Positions 12,172 to 28,870 of a stretch of DNA of 64,000 nucleotides are shown here, piece by piece; positions within the stretch are counted from its first letter, which is position 1, and each line of letters starts with the position of its first letter. A program made the translations under genes and the position numbers. This stretch comes from Dipylidium caninum. Taxonomy: Eukaryota > Platyhelminthes > Cestoda > Cyclophyllidea > Dipylidiidae. The notes beneath the pieces are model-generated. The model saw nothing but the letters and a program-made list of their open reading frames with translations, did not search any database and was not told where the DNA came from. The DNA lies in assembly GCA_017562135.1 (NCBI GenBank), contig QEYB01001381.1, positions 264,249-328,248 on the forward strand. The letters are read 5' to 3'.

Positions 12172-14321
12172 ATGGAGTCTAGTAGCATGATTGATATGAG
12201 CTTAGGTAACCTCCTTGTTTCTTGGTAATCGCCGACATTCTTTCCCCGTCGACGAAGGATGATATGATTAGTACTTAATGCTTCGTGCTTTTCACAACTT
12301 ACCCTGGTTTCTCCTCTAGATGACATAATTAAGCTTAACAGGAAGACGAAGAAAGCTACCGCCTCAAAGCCGCAAACAAAGGCCCGTACGTTGTCGCTAA
12401 GGGGGATGAACGCTCTTCGACCATCCCTTGTGAGGCCTATGAAGTCACGCCAGGTTTCTGCGGCTCGAGCAATTTTTCAGCGTGCTAAACGAACAGCAGC
12501 AATTGCGGCGCGAGTTGCAGCAGACGCTGCAGCTTTAGTCGCGCCCTCCAGTGTTGGTGCTCAAAGTGGTCGGCGCAATGGTCGTAAGTCCCCAGTTAAC
12601 GGTATCACAAGATGACCTGTTCGACTAGGATTTCGATCTCACGGTGCGCCAAACTTGCACTGCTGTTCTAACCTTTTGTGCCTGTTTTTGTGTTTTCGCA
12701 GACAGAATGTGGTCAATGGAGCAGGAGGTTCGCAGGGGTTGATTGTTGGCTTGTAGATAGACCGTCGCTTGCTGACTGGTCACCACCACGCACGGAAGAT
12801 TCCTGCTGGTGTTCCTTTTGGCCTCCGTATTTCATTTCGAAGGCGACTGTTCGGTTAAGGCCATGAATTGCAGTCACTATTGTGCGGTTTTGATTGCCAG
12901 GGTACGATAGATGGGTTATAAGCGACAACGCGCCACAGACCGTTGAGAAGGAGCAATTGTGTTCGGGCGACATAGCGCAGAAGCTGTTAAAAGTATATGT
13001 GAATGATTGGATTGTTTTACTTTGCTCCATTCGTGTCTGTCCCCCGTCAAAACTCAACTGAGGAGTATAACTTCGAACTACGTTCAAGACGGAGTCTACT
13101 TGTGAATGCGAGAGTGGATCCCTGTTTTTCTTGTGGACCTCGTACCATTATTTGGCGCCCCGCATCATTCTGTACGGTTAATGATCGGGGATGTCACTAC
13201 GAAACTAATAACCCATATATATCCAATGAGCGGGAAAAGGATTTCCGGTACGCTGCGACTTCCAAGCGAAAACGTTTTGGATCTCCGCACGTTGGAGAGA
13301 GTAGCCGAGTATTCTCGACCTCCGTTACCAACCCGCCTAGTATGCCCCCTTCATGACAAGGTGTTGCGATGACCGGGAATACTGTGACCCGAAGAGGCTG
13401 GTGACAAGATGTTTTTTGGATGTTTGGATTGTGTTGGAAAACTGGCCTGAGTCAACTCAACTCACCCAGTTCATAAATTTGCCGTACGGGAAAGGTTGCA
13501 ATTCCTTTGGCAGTGTATCCAGCGTCCCAATCCTTGGTGGTTTTAATTGCTCCTCCGCGCCCAAGACCCACATATCTGCTGCGGCCGTTATTGGTTCATT
13601 CCAAGCGCTTGCGATTCTCTCGTAATCCGATGTGTGTTCTACAGCCGTTGGTGCAACATGGAGCAATCGTCCTATAAATCGCAATTTGGCAGTTCGGCAA
13701 AGAATCATGGCAGTGAACCGTCAAATCTTCCAGCGCCAGCGCACCAACAATCTTATTCGCCAAGGCGCTATCGGCCGACAGGGTGTACAATCGCAACGGT
13801 CACAATCAGGGCAGCAGGTGCGTTTGCAGGGAAGACTGCAAAGAAGACCAATGAATACTCGGATTTTGCCCCGCAACAACAGTAATAGCAACATCGTTAC
13901 CAGTAATAACATTCGTCGCCGAAATTGGTCTTTTAACGACTATGGTGGACAGCGTCAAGTCAGCCGAATTGGCAACCAAAGTAGGTGGAGTGCTAATTTT
14001 TTAGGTGGTTTTTTATCAGGTCCTTTGTCTTACTTTGATTTGTCTTTAGATTTTGCAATTCGTCGTCGCGGGGTCAGCAGTGGACTTGTGGTAAGGACTC
14101 AGGCAAACGCGATGCCTACTCGCTATCAGCATTACATTCAACAGGCGCGGGCCCTAATTCGTGCTCAGGAGGAACGTCAAAATGATAACCTTGGTGGCTT
14201 CAACAACCGAACTAACCATTCCATTTATGTCGACGTTCCGGCGAGAAATGGTGGTATCGGGGGCCTCTCCAGTAATCGTTATGTGGGCAGGAATGGGGCG
14301 CGCGGGCGTTTTAGACGCTAG
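12172..14321 (+). CDS. UIF/FYTTD1-like mRNA export adaptor with UAP56-binding motif
   Basis: Export adaptors such as UIF, ALYREF and CHTOP recruit the helicase UAP56/DDX39B through a short N-terminal motif and hand mRNA to the nuclear export receptor NXF1. Exons: 12172-12205, 12320-12583, 13645-13980, 14050-14321; 906 nt, 301 aa, all junctions in phase. Residues 9-17 read MSLDDIIKL followed by NR, identical to the UAP56-binding motif, and are split by intron 1. The rest is Arg/Gln/Asn/Gly-rich, with an Ala-rich helix-like stretch around residues 55-85 and a C-terminus ending GARGRFRR. No RRM domain is visible, which argues against ALYREF and favours a UIF-type adaptor. The last intron (13,981-14,049, 69 nt) is itself an open frame. 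The motif-to-family assignment is strong; the exact orthologue is uncertain. Confidence 0.75.
12584..13644. other. 1.06-kb intron of the export-adaptor gene with unresolved open frames
   Basis: The flanking exons join in phase (one base plus two) directly across this stretch. Inside it are several overlapping open frames of 83-124 codons on both strands, for example plus 13,003-13,356 and minus 12,713-13,087. A minus-strand frame around 13,460-13,640 ends MNW at a good GTGAGT donor. None resembles a family I know, and competing frames look equally plausible. It may hold a nested or decayed gene, or the frames may be chance. Confidence 0.3.
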
Positions 14322-14663
14322 AGCCTGATTGGTGCGGATTCCCTATCCTCCATTGCATGCATCTGCGTTTGTGACGTCTTTCACCAGACTCAACAGCTCT
14401 GCCCTCCTAAGTCAGGCGCACGTACTTCTTTTGTCTACATGCATGCACCCCTTTTCTGCGCTGGTCTACCTTTCTGTGAATATCCGTTACTACCGCATTA
14501 TTGTGCAAATATACAACTTCTTAGTCATTCGTCTGTGCGCTTCACCTGTCACGCCTTTTATTGTGGATTGCGGGGTTGTGGTCCACCCTCCCCTGCTCAC
14601 TTATTCCGAGGCTGACGAGTCGACTGCCCAAGAGAAGGAGATATTCTTCATTCTCTAATGAAA

Positions 14664-15089
14664 AGTAAAAAAAGTTCTTGCAAAGACTCGACAATTCATT
14701 GCACTCCGAAGAGAGCAGACTGCCGTTAAGTTCCTTCAGCGAGCAGCAAGAATCAGATCCGCAGTGCCGGACGAGGCCGCATTGGCGCTTTTCTTCGAGG
14801 ACGTGTGGACTTCTGGCCGATTTGAAAAGCTGCTGCTTTCTGTGGCCGCGGTTACCAAGTTGCCAGCGGATGCTATGGTGAAAGCCGAGGTCAAGTGGGG
14901 ACAAGGCGTTCTCCAACTTGGCCATTCAAGTTCAACGCTGCCCACGAAGTGGCCGACAAAATGGTGGCCGCTTACTGGCGTCTACTCGGATTGCATGCGG
15001 CAAATCTTGGCTGGTCATCGAAGTGCGTGGAGCGCTACGAAATGCTCTGCGTAGGCGGCACGAGAGACCTCTTCGTGGTCCGCCATTAG
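14664..15089 (+). CDS. Unrecognised coding-like fragment (possible gene 3' end)
   Basis: A plus frame runs from about 14,667 through RREQTAVKFLQRAAR and EAALALFFEDVWTSGRFEKL to MVKAE at about 14,889. A 41-nt GT-AG segment (14,890-14,930) then lets it continue in phase as FNAAHEVADKMVAAYWRLL to a TAG at 15,087-15,089. AATAAA signals follow at 15,350 and 15,497. It looks like a helical, roughly 130-residue protein end, but I do not recognise the family, and there is no start codon in frame, so 5' exons would be needed. Alternatively it is a pseudogene fragment in which the frame change is a real indel. Confidence 0.35.
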
Positions 15090-15349
15090 GGCAGGCGGAA
15101 TCCAACGCGTGGATGCCCCTGCGTTAAAGCCGCAAACCACAAACAGGTCGTGGTTGGGCATGTGTCCCTCTTGGGTGTGCAGTAGGCTCCCCGACGAGTC
15201 GGCGACGACGCTCTGCTGTTTTCCAAGAAGTGGGGAAGGAAGCGGGAGGACGTGCGCTCGATTGTTCCACTGATCCACTTCTATGACACTGCTCAAAATT
15301 CCAGTGTTACTTCTGAGAATGGTGCCCAGGGAATCTCAGAGTCGCATCG

Positions 15350-15355
15350 AATAAA
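15350..15355 (+). terminator. AATAAA, possible poly(A) signal
   Basis: AATAAA 261 nt after the stop of the coding-like fragment ending at 15,089; a second AATAAA lies at 15,497-15,502. Either could serve that transcript. Weak, because the hexamer is common by chance. Confidence 0.25.
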
Positions 15356-15628
15356 GATGCTTGAACTTCTGCTAAATTTGGTTTCGAAGGATGGCCCAGT
15401 TCTACGGAGCACAGGCTCTTAAGGTTTGCACTCTTTATAATTGTGGCCATGATTTTGACGGGGCATAAGATTGTAATGGGGGTTGCTTTTTCAGAGAATA
15501 AATTACACATGGTTTCCGGTTGTTAAACACTGCTAAAAACAGAGTTTCAAGGTCGGAATGTACTCTCAACTCCTCGAACGGGAATCACTCAAATTTAAGA
15601 CAGGTGACGCTACGCAAAGTAGTCGGGT

Positions 15629-16182
15629 ATGAGACGTGGTCGTCGTGGCAGCACTGGAAGAGGTCGGCGTGCCTCGTATCGCAGACGCACTGCTGAGCAA
15701 GAGAATCAACCGCCAAACCCATCGGTAATGGAACTCGGAGAAGGTATCGAAGGCACGACACCGATGGTTCTAGTCCCCCCACTCACCATGAGGGAAATGA
15801 TGGCCCTCCAGAGCCGGCTGCTCCAGGGTCAGACGGAGGTCGAGCAGTTAGTGTACTCAATACGCGATTCCGTTGATCAATTCACTGACAGCATTGGAGG
15901 TAAAACCTCCCCCCCCCCTGTTTTTGATGTTGCCCAACAAGTGTTTCACTGTTGTTAATCCACTTTTAAGGCGAGGAGAATACTTTTCGCGGTGCGGCGA
16001 GACGGCCAGTTCTACGCAGCCTCAACATATCAGACCCGGTTTTTCGTTTGTTCGCGTCCAGAATCCGTGTTGAACAGAACGAGGACGCTTTGAGGCAGTT
16101 GGTAGATCTCCTCAACTGTGGTTCCTTGGTTGGTTTTGATTTTGTACTGATGGCCCCAACGACTAATGGAAATGAGCCATAA
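15629..16182 (+). CDS. Small Arg/Gly-rich protein, member 1 of a two-gene family (unknown function)
   Basis: Two exons, 15629-15899 and 15971-16182, with a 71-nt GT-AG intron in phase 1, give a 160-aa protein ending in TAA. The first 20 residues are almost all Arg, Gly and Ser (MRRGRRGSTGRGRRAS), then a polar segment, then a probable helical region (EMMALQSRLLQGQTEVEQLV). After the intron a C-terminal domain includes DPVFRLFASRIRVEQNEDAL. The minus-strand gene at 18,323-18,827 has the same intron phase, intron size and protein layout, and the C-terminal parts can be aligned by eye at low identity. I recognise no known domain. The basic N-terminus suggests nucleic-acid binding or nuclear location, which is inference. 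Confidence 0.6.
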
Positions 16183-17640
16183 AGGACAGTTCCGCGGTCG
16201 CTACGCTTCCTTCGGTTCCCGACAATTCCTGAACCGCCGCGCTTTTTTTTATATGACGTGTTTGGGGATTGCTGTTATTCTGCTAATAGATTGTACTCTC
16301 TTCGGTTGTAATATACGCTTTATCCCTCCCTTGCCTCTCCTTATTCCCCTCCGAGGCAAGGACGGTCTAATGGTAACTACGAGCCTAATTCCAAAGCTCC
16401 AAACAGCTCAACATTCAACACAAAGTACTCCAACACCGGCAAATGTGCCCATAGTAACATTGTGGCGAAGAAGATGGGACGATGTTCCGTCACACCCGAA
16501 ATAGTTTCAAGAGCACCCATTCGAGCCCACTTCGCTAGAGCCGCACGCTCCTCATGAGCACCACTTGGTGCCCTCTGAGTTAACGCCTACTCAGCATTAT
16601 CCTGTCTTCCGCTAGTTTGAACGGTCATTTGACATCTTTCGCCATCCAGAGCGGACTTCTCCTCAGTCGATGTCTCAGATCGTCTCGGCTGTCCGGTGTT
16701 GCGTGTCCGGTAAAGCCGCTCCCAGTTACATGGTCAGTCGACGATGATGACTCGAAGATTGAGGAGAACTCGTGTTCACCGACGATAAGTTGAGCTCGTC
16801 AAGATGATCAGTCGGAATGATGGATCGTGGTCGTCAGTGCGGGCGAAAAGACTTTCATCGAAGCCAGTTCATCGAGAAGAGCTGCAGCGACACTCGAAAG
16901 TCCACGTTATTATCCGACAACTTCGTGGCAATATGGACGAATGTGTCGCAGTAAGGAGATCGCAAATGAAGACGACCACGCATCCAAAAAATCCAAACAA
17001 AAGGAAGCCTTGCCAAGGCAGCCACAGCAAGTTTCCAGCTGTTTTTAATGCGTCTGCAATTGTCATGTAATTTTGCTCTCTCTGCGTGATCCAGAGAGGA
17101 AAGGACCATGCCCAGCTCGACTGAGGAGAGCGAGGCGATTGCACAAAAGATACACCAATTGGGCAAAAGGCAAGTTTCCTCCGAGGAAGAGGTGGTGGAT
17201 CTGGAGAAATTACTGGCATTTCACAGGGTTCACGAGCTAGGCTCGATCACTCAGTTAATTCGGCCTGATTCGGCTATTCCACTACCATCCAGAATTCATC
17301 ATTTTTCCAATTCCTATCTCCCAAAATACAAACTGTATGCCGTGTCTTTTTAAGTATTTTTCTGGTACTTGGCGGGATTTAAAGTTTTCCCAAAGCCAAC
17401 GAAGAAGTCGACTTGGAAGGAGAGACTTCCTTGATGTTAAAGCAAGTTGCATTTCATCGACATGCAAAGCGTCTGTCGGGAGACCAGTACCGCCTGTGCG
17501 AAATATTTGACTCCCCGGTTCACCCAGCATTTCTCTTCCCCTTCGCCCATTTTGGCTGCCTCTGCGTTAAAGCGAAGCCAAATTGAAGATCTCGGGGGAC
17601 GAATTTTGCTCCAAATACACTGCCGGTTGGAGCAACTGAG
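16183..17640 (+). pseudogene. Coding-like region with interrupted frames (possible decayed or many-intron gene)
   Basis: One plus frame is open from 16,166 to 16,747 except for two TAG codons (16,502 and 16,613), with protein-like text on each side (SLEPHAPHEHHLVPSEL, FERSFDIFRHPERTSP). Further on, other frames look coding: SRRAAATLESPRYYPTTSW near 16,880; EESEAIAQKIHQLGKRQV near 17,115; and LSGDQYRLCEIFDSPVHPAF near 17,480, ending with a TGA at about 17,583. The last two stretches share a similar EVDLE...AFHR element. I could not join them into one phase-consistent model. It may be a pseudogene, a gene with several tiny introns, or partly chance. Confidence 0.25.
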
Positions 17641-18223
17641 ACTATTTCCTTGACAGGGCACACCTCGAGAAGTGAGGCAGGGAGAGAAAGAAAGAAAGAA
17701 AGTGGATAAAAATATTTTGCTGACCTCCATCACTGTCAGGCGTCAATTGTGTTAACTGAGCGTGTGTGAGAGGGCGAAGATCTCCCCTGACATTAAACAC
17801 CATTTCGAGTGTTGACGGGTCCAAAGGGCGTGGCTTAACCGTACGCATTCGGGTGGTGGGCGGGCTCGCAAGGCAGCGCGTTTGAGAGGTGAAAGGAGGA
17901 AACAAAAGTAATTAGATTAGCTCACTCAAGTCATGAGACGACCGGTTAATAATACCAGTGCAAAGAAAGGGCTCCGCAACTGGTTGTAGAGATGAGGCTG
18001 ACGCGGATAGCGGAGGAAATCGTGAGCACACCTTCAAAGGTCCTTGATCGGCCCCCTTCCCCTCCCCTCCCCCCCCCTCGGGCAGTCTTAATCCTCCGCA
18101 GAGAGCGGACCTGACAAGCAGTAGGGTTGGCGACTATAAATGTTTTGAGGCATCGGACAAAGTGTCGTGTCTCCCGAGTGTCAGGATGCGCCTACTCCCA
18201 TTTCTGAACTCCGGCCAGACAAA
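17641..18223. other. Intergenic stretch with C-rich tract
   Basis: No supportable gene. A pyrimidine run at about 18,050-18,080 is mostly cytosine, so the opposite strand is G-rich and could fold into a quadruplex. It lies just beyond the 3' end of the minus-strand gene that ends at 18,323. Confidence 0.4.
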
Positions 18224-18229
18224 TTTATT
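18224..18229 (-). terminator. Poly(A) signal AATAAA (minus strand)
   Basis: TTTATT on the plus strand reads AATAAA on the minus strand, about 95 nt past the stop codon of the small Arg/Gly-rich gene ending at 18,323. The spacing suits a short 3' UTR. Confidence 0.5.
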
Positions 18230-18322
18230 ATTAGATATGCTTTAATAGCCACGTAGTAGTACATAAATGAGGGTCGGTTGGCCCGACGACTCTCTGGTGC
18301 ATGGTTGTGAGTTGTTTCCTTC

Positions 18323-18827
18323 CTACGTTGAGGGCCCACAGGGCTCTTCAAGATACTGCGCGCCTATTGGAAGTCTAACTCGTAGAATGATCCCTCGTGG
18401 GTCCATGTCACGAATATCCTGAACGAAGCGTCTCAAGTGGACTTCATGCGGCTCGATGTGCACTCGATCAAGTGCCAGGGAAAGTAGCCGTCCAGACAGT
18501 GCAATCACCGTAGTTCCGGGTTCTGTCAGTTGCAAGGGAGAAGGAGAATAGAGCAATTAATAACGCAATGCAATAAGTGGAGGTTAAAAACTCACCTCTG
18601 TCGATAAATCGCGAGGTTACCTCGGCACCAAAAAGGTCAGTGAATATCCCCCGGAGTGAATTCAATAATTCATATATATATCTCTGTCTTTCATACAGCA
18701 GAACATGACGAGTCATGAATTCCCTTCGCATTTCCTCACTATCTTCCTCAACGGGAGCAGTGGCCCCTTGGGCTCTGCTGCCTCTGGCTCTACGACCTCT
18801 CCGACCTCTGCCACGACGACCAGACAT
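18323..18827 (-). CDS. Small Arg/Gly-rich protein, member 2 of a two-gene family (unknown function)
   Basis: Read on the minus strand, exon 1 is 18827-18596 and exon 2 is 18522-18323, with a 73-nt GT-AG intron in phase 1. Together they are 432 nt, giving 143 aa and a TAG stop. The N-terminus is MSGRRGRGRRGRRARGS, followed by an acidic patch (EEDSEE), a helical-looking region (ERQRYIYELLNSLRGIFTDL) and a C-terminal domain with LSLALDRVHIEPHEVHLRRF. Layout, intron phase after an Ile-Asp-Arg-Gly/Ile-Gly-Gly context, and intron length all match the gene at 15,629-16,182, which points to an old duplication with inversion. No known domain is recognised. Confidence 0.6.
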
Positions 18828-20379
18828 TCCTTCTAATTCTGTTCCAAATGACTTTGATGCGTTTAGTGCACTACGATTTCCGGAATGCGACCTATTCTCA
18901 ACATTTGAACCATGCTCATCTGTGACCTTGGAAATATTAGTTAATTTTCAAGGATTCATGGACACCGGGGGGTGATAAGCTCTAGAAATGACATGCTTCG
19001 ACGGATGCTGAGTGTGGCCTTTAACTCGGTGAAAGTTGGGCCCGGCAGGACGGTAATTTCGTGTGTTTTCGTAGCAAAACCGAAACAGTTAAATTTCATT
19101 ACTTCCTACTTTTAGTGCCAAAGCTATTGTACTCCCATTTGCCGAAACTGCATCACCTGAGCAAAAGCCTGCGAAATATCGTTAGTTAGAGGTAGACAGG
19201 TCATAGTACATCAACCTTTGCAGTAATACTCGAAGTGGAAAAAAGCAAAACGTGAATGTAGGAGATCTCGATTGACACCTCAATGGGATTGTCGCCAAAT
19301 GGAAGGGTGCGTCTGATGAGGAGGGGCACCATACTGCAATTGCGTCTGATGAGCTACAGACGGGACTTTTCCCGCAAATTATACGATAGAAGGACGCCAC
19401 TTTTTTGGACACGTCGTTCAAATAAGGACAGAAATTTAAGAGACCTGTCATGAAAAAACTCGCAGTAGTTATTTGATAATTGTCTCCGAGTGAGAGCTAA
19501 AGTGGAAGTAAAAGCATGTCTTGAGAGGCAACAGCCATGTTAGAGCGTCTTCTGGACCACCTCAATACAGATGTTTTCCTCATCATTTCAAACTACTGGA
19601 ATTTCCATTTTTGAGAGTCAGCCGCAAAAGTGGCGGACCCCCTTGCCAGGAGATCAAAGCAGTCAGGGGGACCAGAGAGCGCCTTTACTGACGAGGCGAT
19701 CAGGGGGGTTTTTTTATTATCGGCACAAACAAGTCAAAGCGGCATCTTGTGTAAAATTTCATGCGAAATCCAACCTGACACCACCGGACCTGATCTCCAC
19801 ACAATAGATTCCGTTTCTCCAATGAGCTTTACATGAGAGCCAAGGACCAGGTTTTGCGTATCGTCACCATACGTTGTGCCACGTTATATCTTCTACAAGA
19901 AGCCATTGTGGACATCGAAAGGGTACATTCGGTAGGCCTCGAGTCGTTATAAGTGGCGTCGGGGCCGCATCCAGGCCAGATGTCCACCAACCACGATCAA
20001 CGCGTATTCCGTTTATACTACGAATTAGTGGGCTAAGCAGGACTTACACCAACAGTGCCTTCACCGCACTAACCGAGAGCCTTGAAAAGACATCAACCTC
20101 TTTCAGACAGCATATGTATAAGTTTTGTGTGTGTATGTGTGTGTGTGTGTGAATGAAAGTGGATATGTGTGTGGATTTTGAGTGGCTGAAATGACTCCGC
20201 ACAAAAATTACCTACGACACTCAAAGGAAGAGGAGAGAGGGAGAGAGAGGAGGATGAGGCGGAGGAAGGAGACAGTATGGGTGGGAGTAGAACGTCGGGG
20301 AAGAGAAAGGGACAAGGGATGACATAATATACGATGGGAGAGGAGGAACTGGGAAGTCAGGACGATGGTGTCCAGTTAG
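18828..20379. other. Intergenic region with simple repeats
   Basis: This lies between the divergent start of the Arg/Gly-rich gene and the 3' end of synaptotagmin. It holds a GT microsatellite at 20,126-20,151 and a purine-rich GA/GGA stretch at about 20,226-20,330. Open frames are short (92 codons or fewer) and unlike any family I know. The promoter of the minus-strand gene should lie just above 18,830 but I see no distinctive element. Confidence 0.45.
20126..20151. repeat. GT dinucleotide microsatellite
   Basis: About 13 GT units with one interruption (TATG), seen directly. Confidence 0.9.
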
Positions 20380-20385
20380 TTTATT
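20380..20385 (-). terminator. Candidate poly(A) signal for synaptotagmin
   Basis: TTTATT on the plus strand is AATAAA on the minus strand, about 244 nt beyond the synaptotagmin stop at 20,629. It is the first such hexamer I noticed downstream; unverified by any transcript. Confidence 0.35.
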
Positions 20386-20628
20386 GGGGAGGGGTGCAGG
20401 AAAAGGTGATAAGAATACTTCTAATCAGGGACGACCAGCTAGACATAACAGGGCTCAGGCAGAGGATAATAGTTGACAAATTACTCCACAAGGACAGTAT
20501 ACGCACACAGTCATGTTTGATGGCGCCACTGAGCAGGTGCGCAACTTTGTGCCAATGGTTCACCTGGCAACGCAGAGGAGACTCAGAGCAGGTTAAATGG
20601 TTGATTGGCTAGTTTGCGAGAGGAAAGG

Positions 20629-27885
<7,257 letters not shown>

Positions 27886-28780
27886 TTTGCCTCGGTCTCT
27901 GAATTAACAACTGTCCATGTTAACGTCTTCGGTTTCTTACAGGTCACTGGGTCAATCTTGATATCACTGCTAAGAGCCCGATTAATATTGTCATGGGATG
28001 TTTCGCTTGATTGAATCGTGGAATGAGTGAATATTTGAGGAAAGAGTTTGAGGCAACTATAAGGCAAATGTCGCCTGGACCGAAGCGTAATAAAATAAAA
28101 GCAGCTAATCATAAAGCCCAGGACTTTAATGTGGGTGAGAAATCTCGTTCGGGTTTAATGACAATCATGCGTAAATTTGCATTCCGCATTCTGCCAGCCT
28201 GCGGGCTAGTGCTACCTAGGAATAAACACTTGTCCAACCCGCTTTCTTCGAGTGCTTATCGAGATTTCTCGTGGGATTCAGTAGGGATTTGCGGATTGAA
28301 CAGGACTCGTTTAAGAAAATTATTTCAATTTCTAATTCTCAAAGGCCAGCGGTTGCCTCGTATATTCAAATTTTAGTAAAAATTTTAACACATTCTTATA
28401 GAGTAATACCATGTAGACACGCGATTTCAATGTAGAATCAATTTATATCAACTCGGGCGTATTTACGTAGGAGGATTTAACAGGAATTTTTCTGAAAGAC
28501 TGGATGAACACAATCTAAACGTCATAAATATAGAATGTTATAGAAGACAGATGAAGTTTTGTGGTAGAAACGAAAATACAAAATGAGATAGAAAAATAAC
28601 CTTTATTTGCGGTATGCTTACTCGACCAAAATTCTTGTCGGGAGTCAGAAGTCCACCAAAATTATTTCAGCGAGTAACTTCACCCTCCAACTCAACCTCT
28701 GTGGACGTGTTCAATGACCGAGCTAACAGGCGTGAGGAACCCGCCTCATTGAGGAAGTTTTGGCCTCTCATCAATCTTCA

Positions 28781-28870
28781 GCCAATCAGGGAGCAGCGTC
28801 TGTGGCGCGCCGGGGCGGCCGGAGTTGCGTCCGCGAGCTCATTGGCTGACTGTGGATCTATCGACCCGCT
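28781..28870 (-). promoter_or_regulatory. Candidate synaptotagmin promoter (CCAAT and GC boxes)
   Basis: A GC-rich patch about 0.9 kb upstream of the synaptotagmin ATG contains CCAAT at 28,792-28,796, an inverted copy (ATTGG) at 28,841-28,845 and a GGGGCGG GC box near 28,812-28,818. Two CCAAT boxes in opposite orientation around a GC box is a common animal promoter arrangement. A 5' UTR intron with an acceptor near 27,899 would connect it to the coding start. The match is by motif only, with no transcription evidence. Confidence 0.35.

Noticed and set aside
13003..13356. 117-codon plus-strand ORF inside the export-adaptor intron
   Set aside because: Overlaps other open frames of similar quality on both strands. 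The flanking exons splice in phase across it, so it is not required for the gene.
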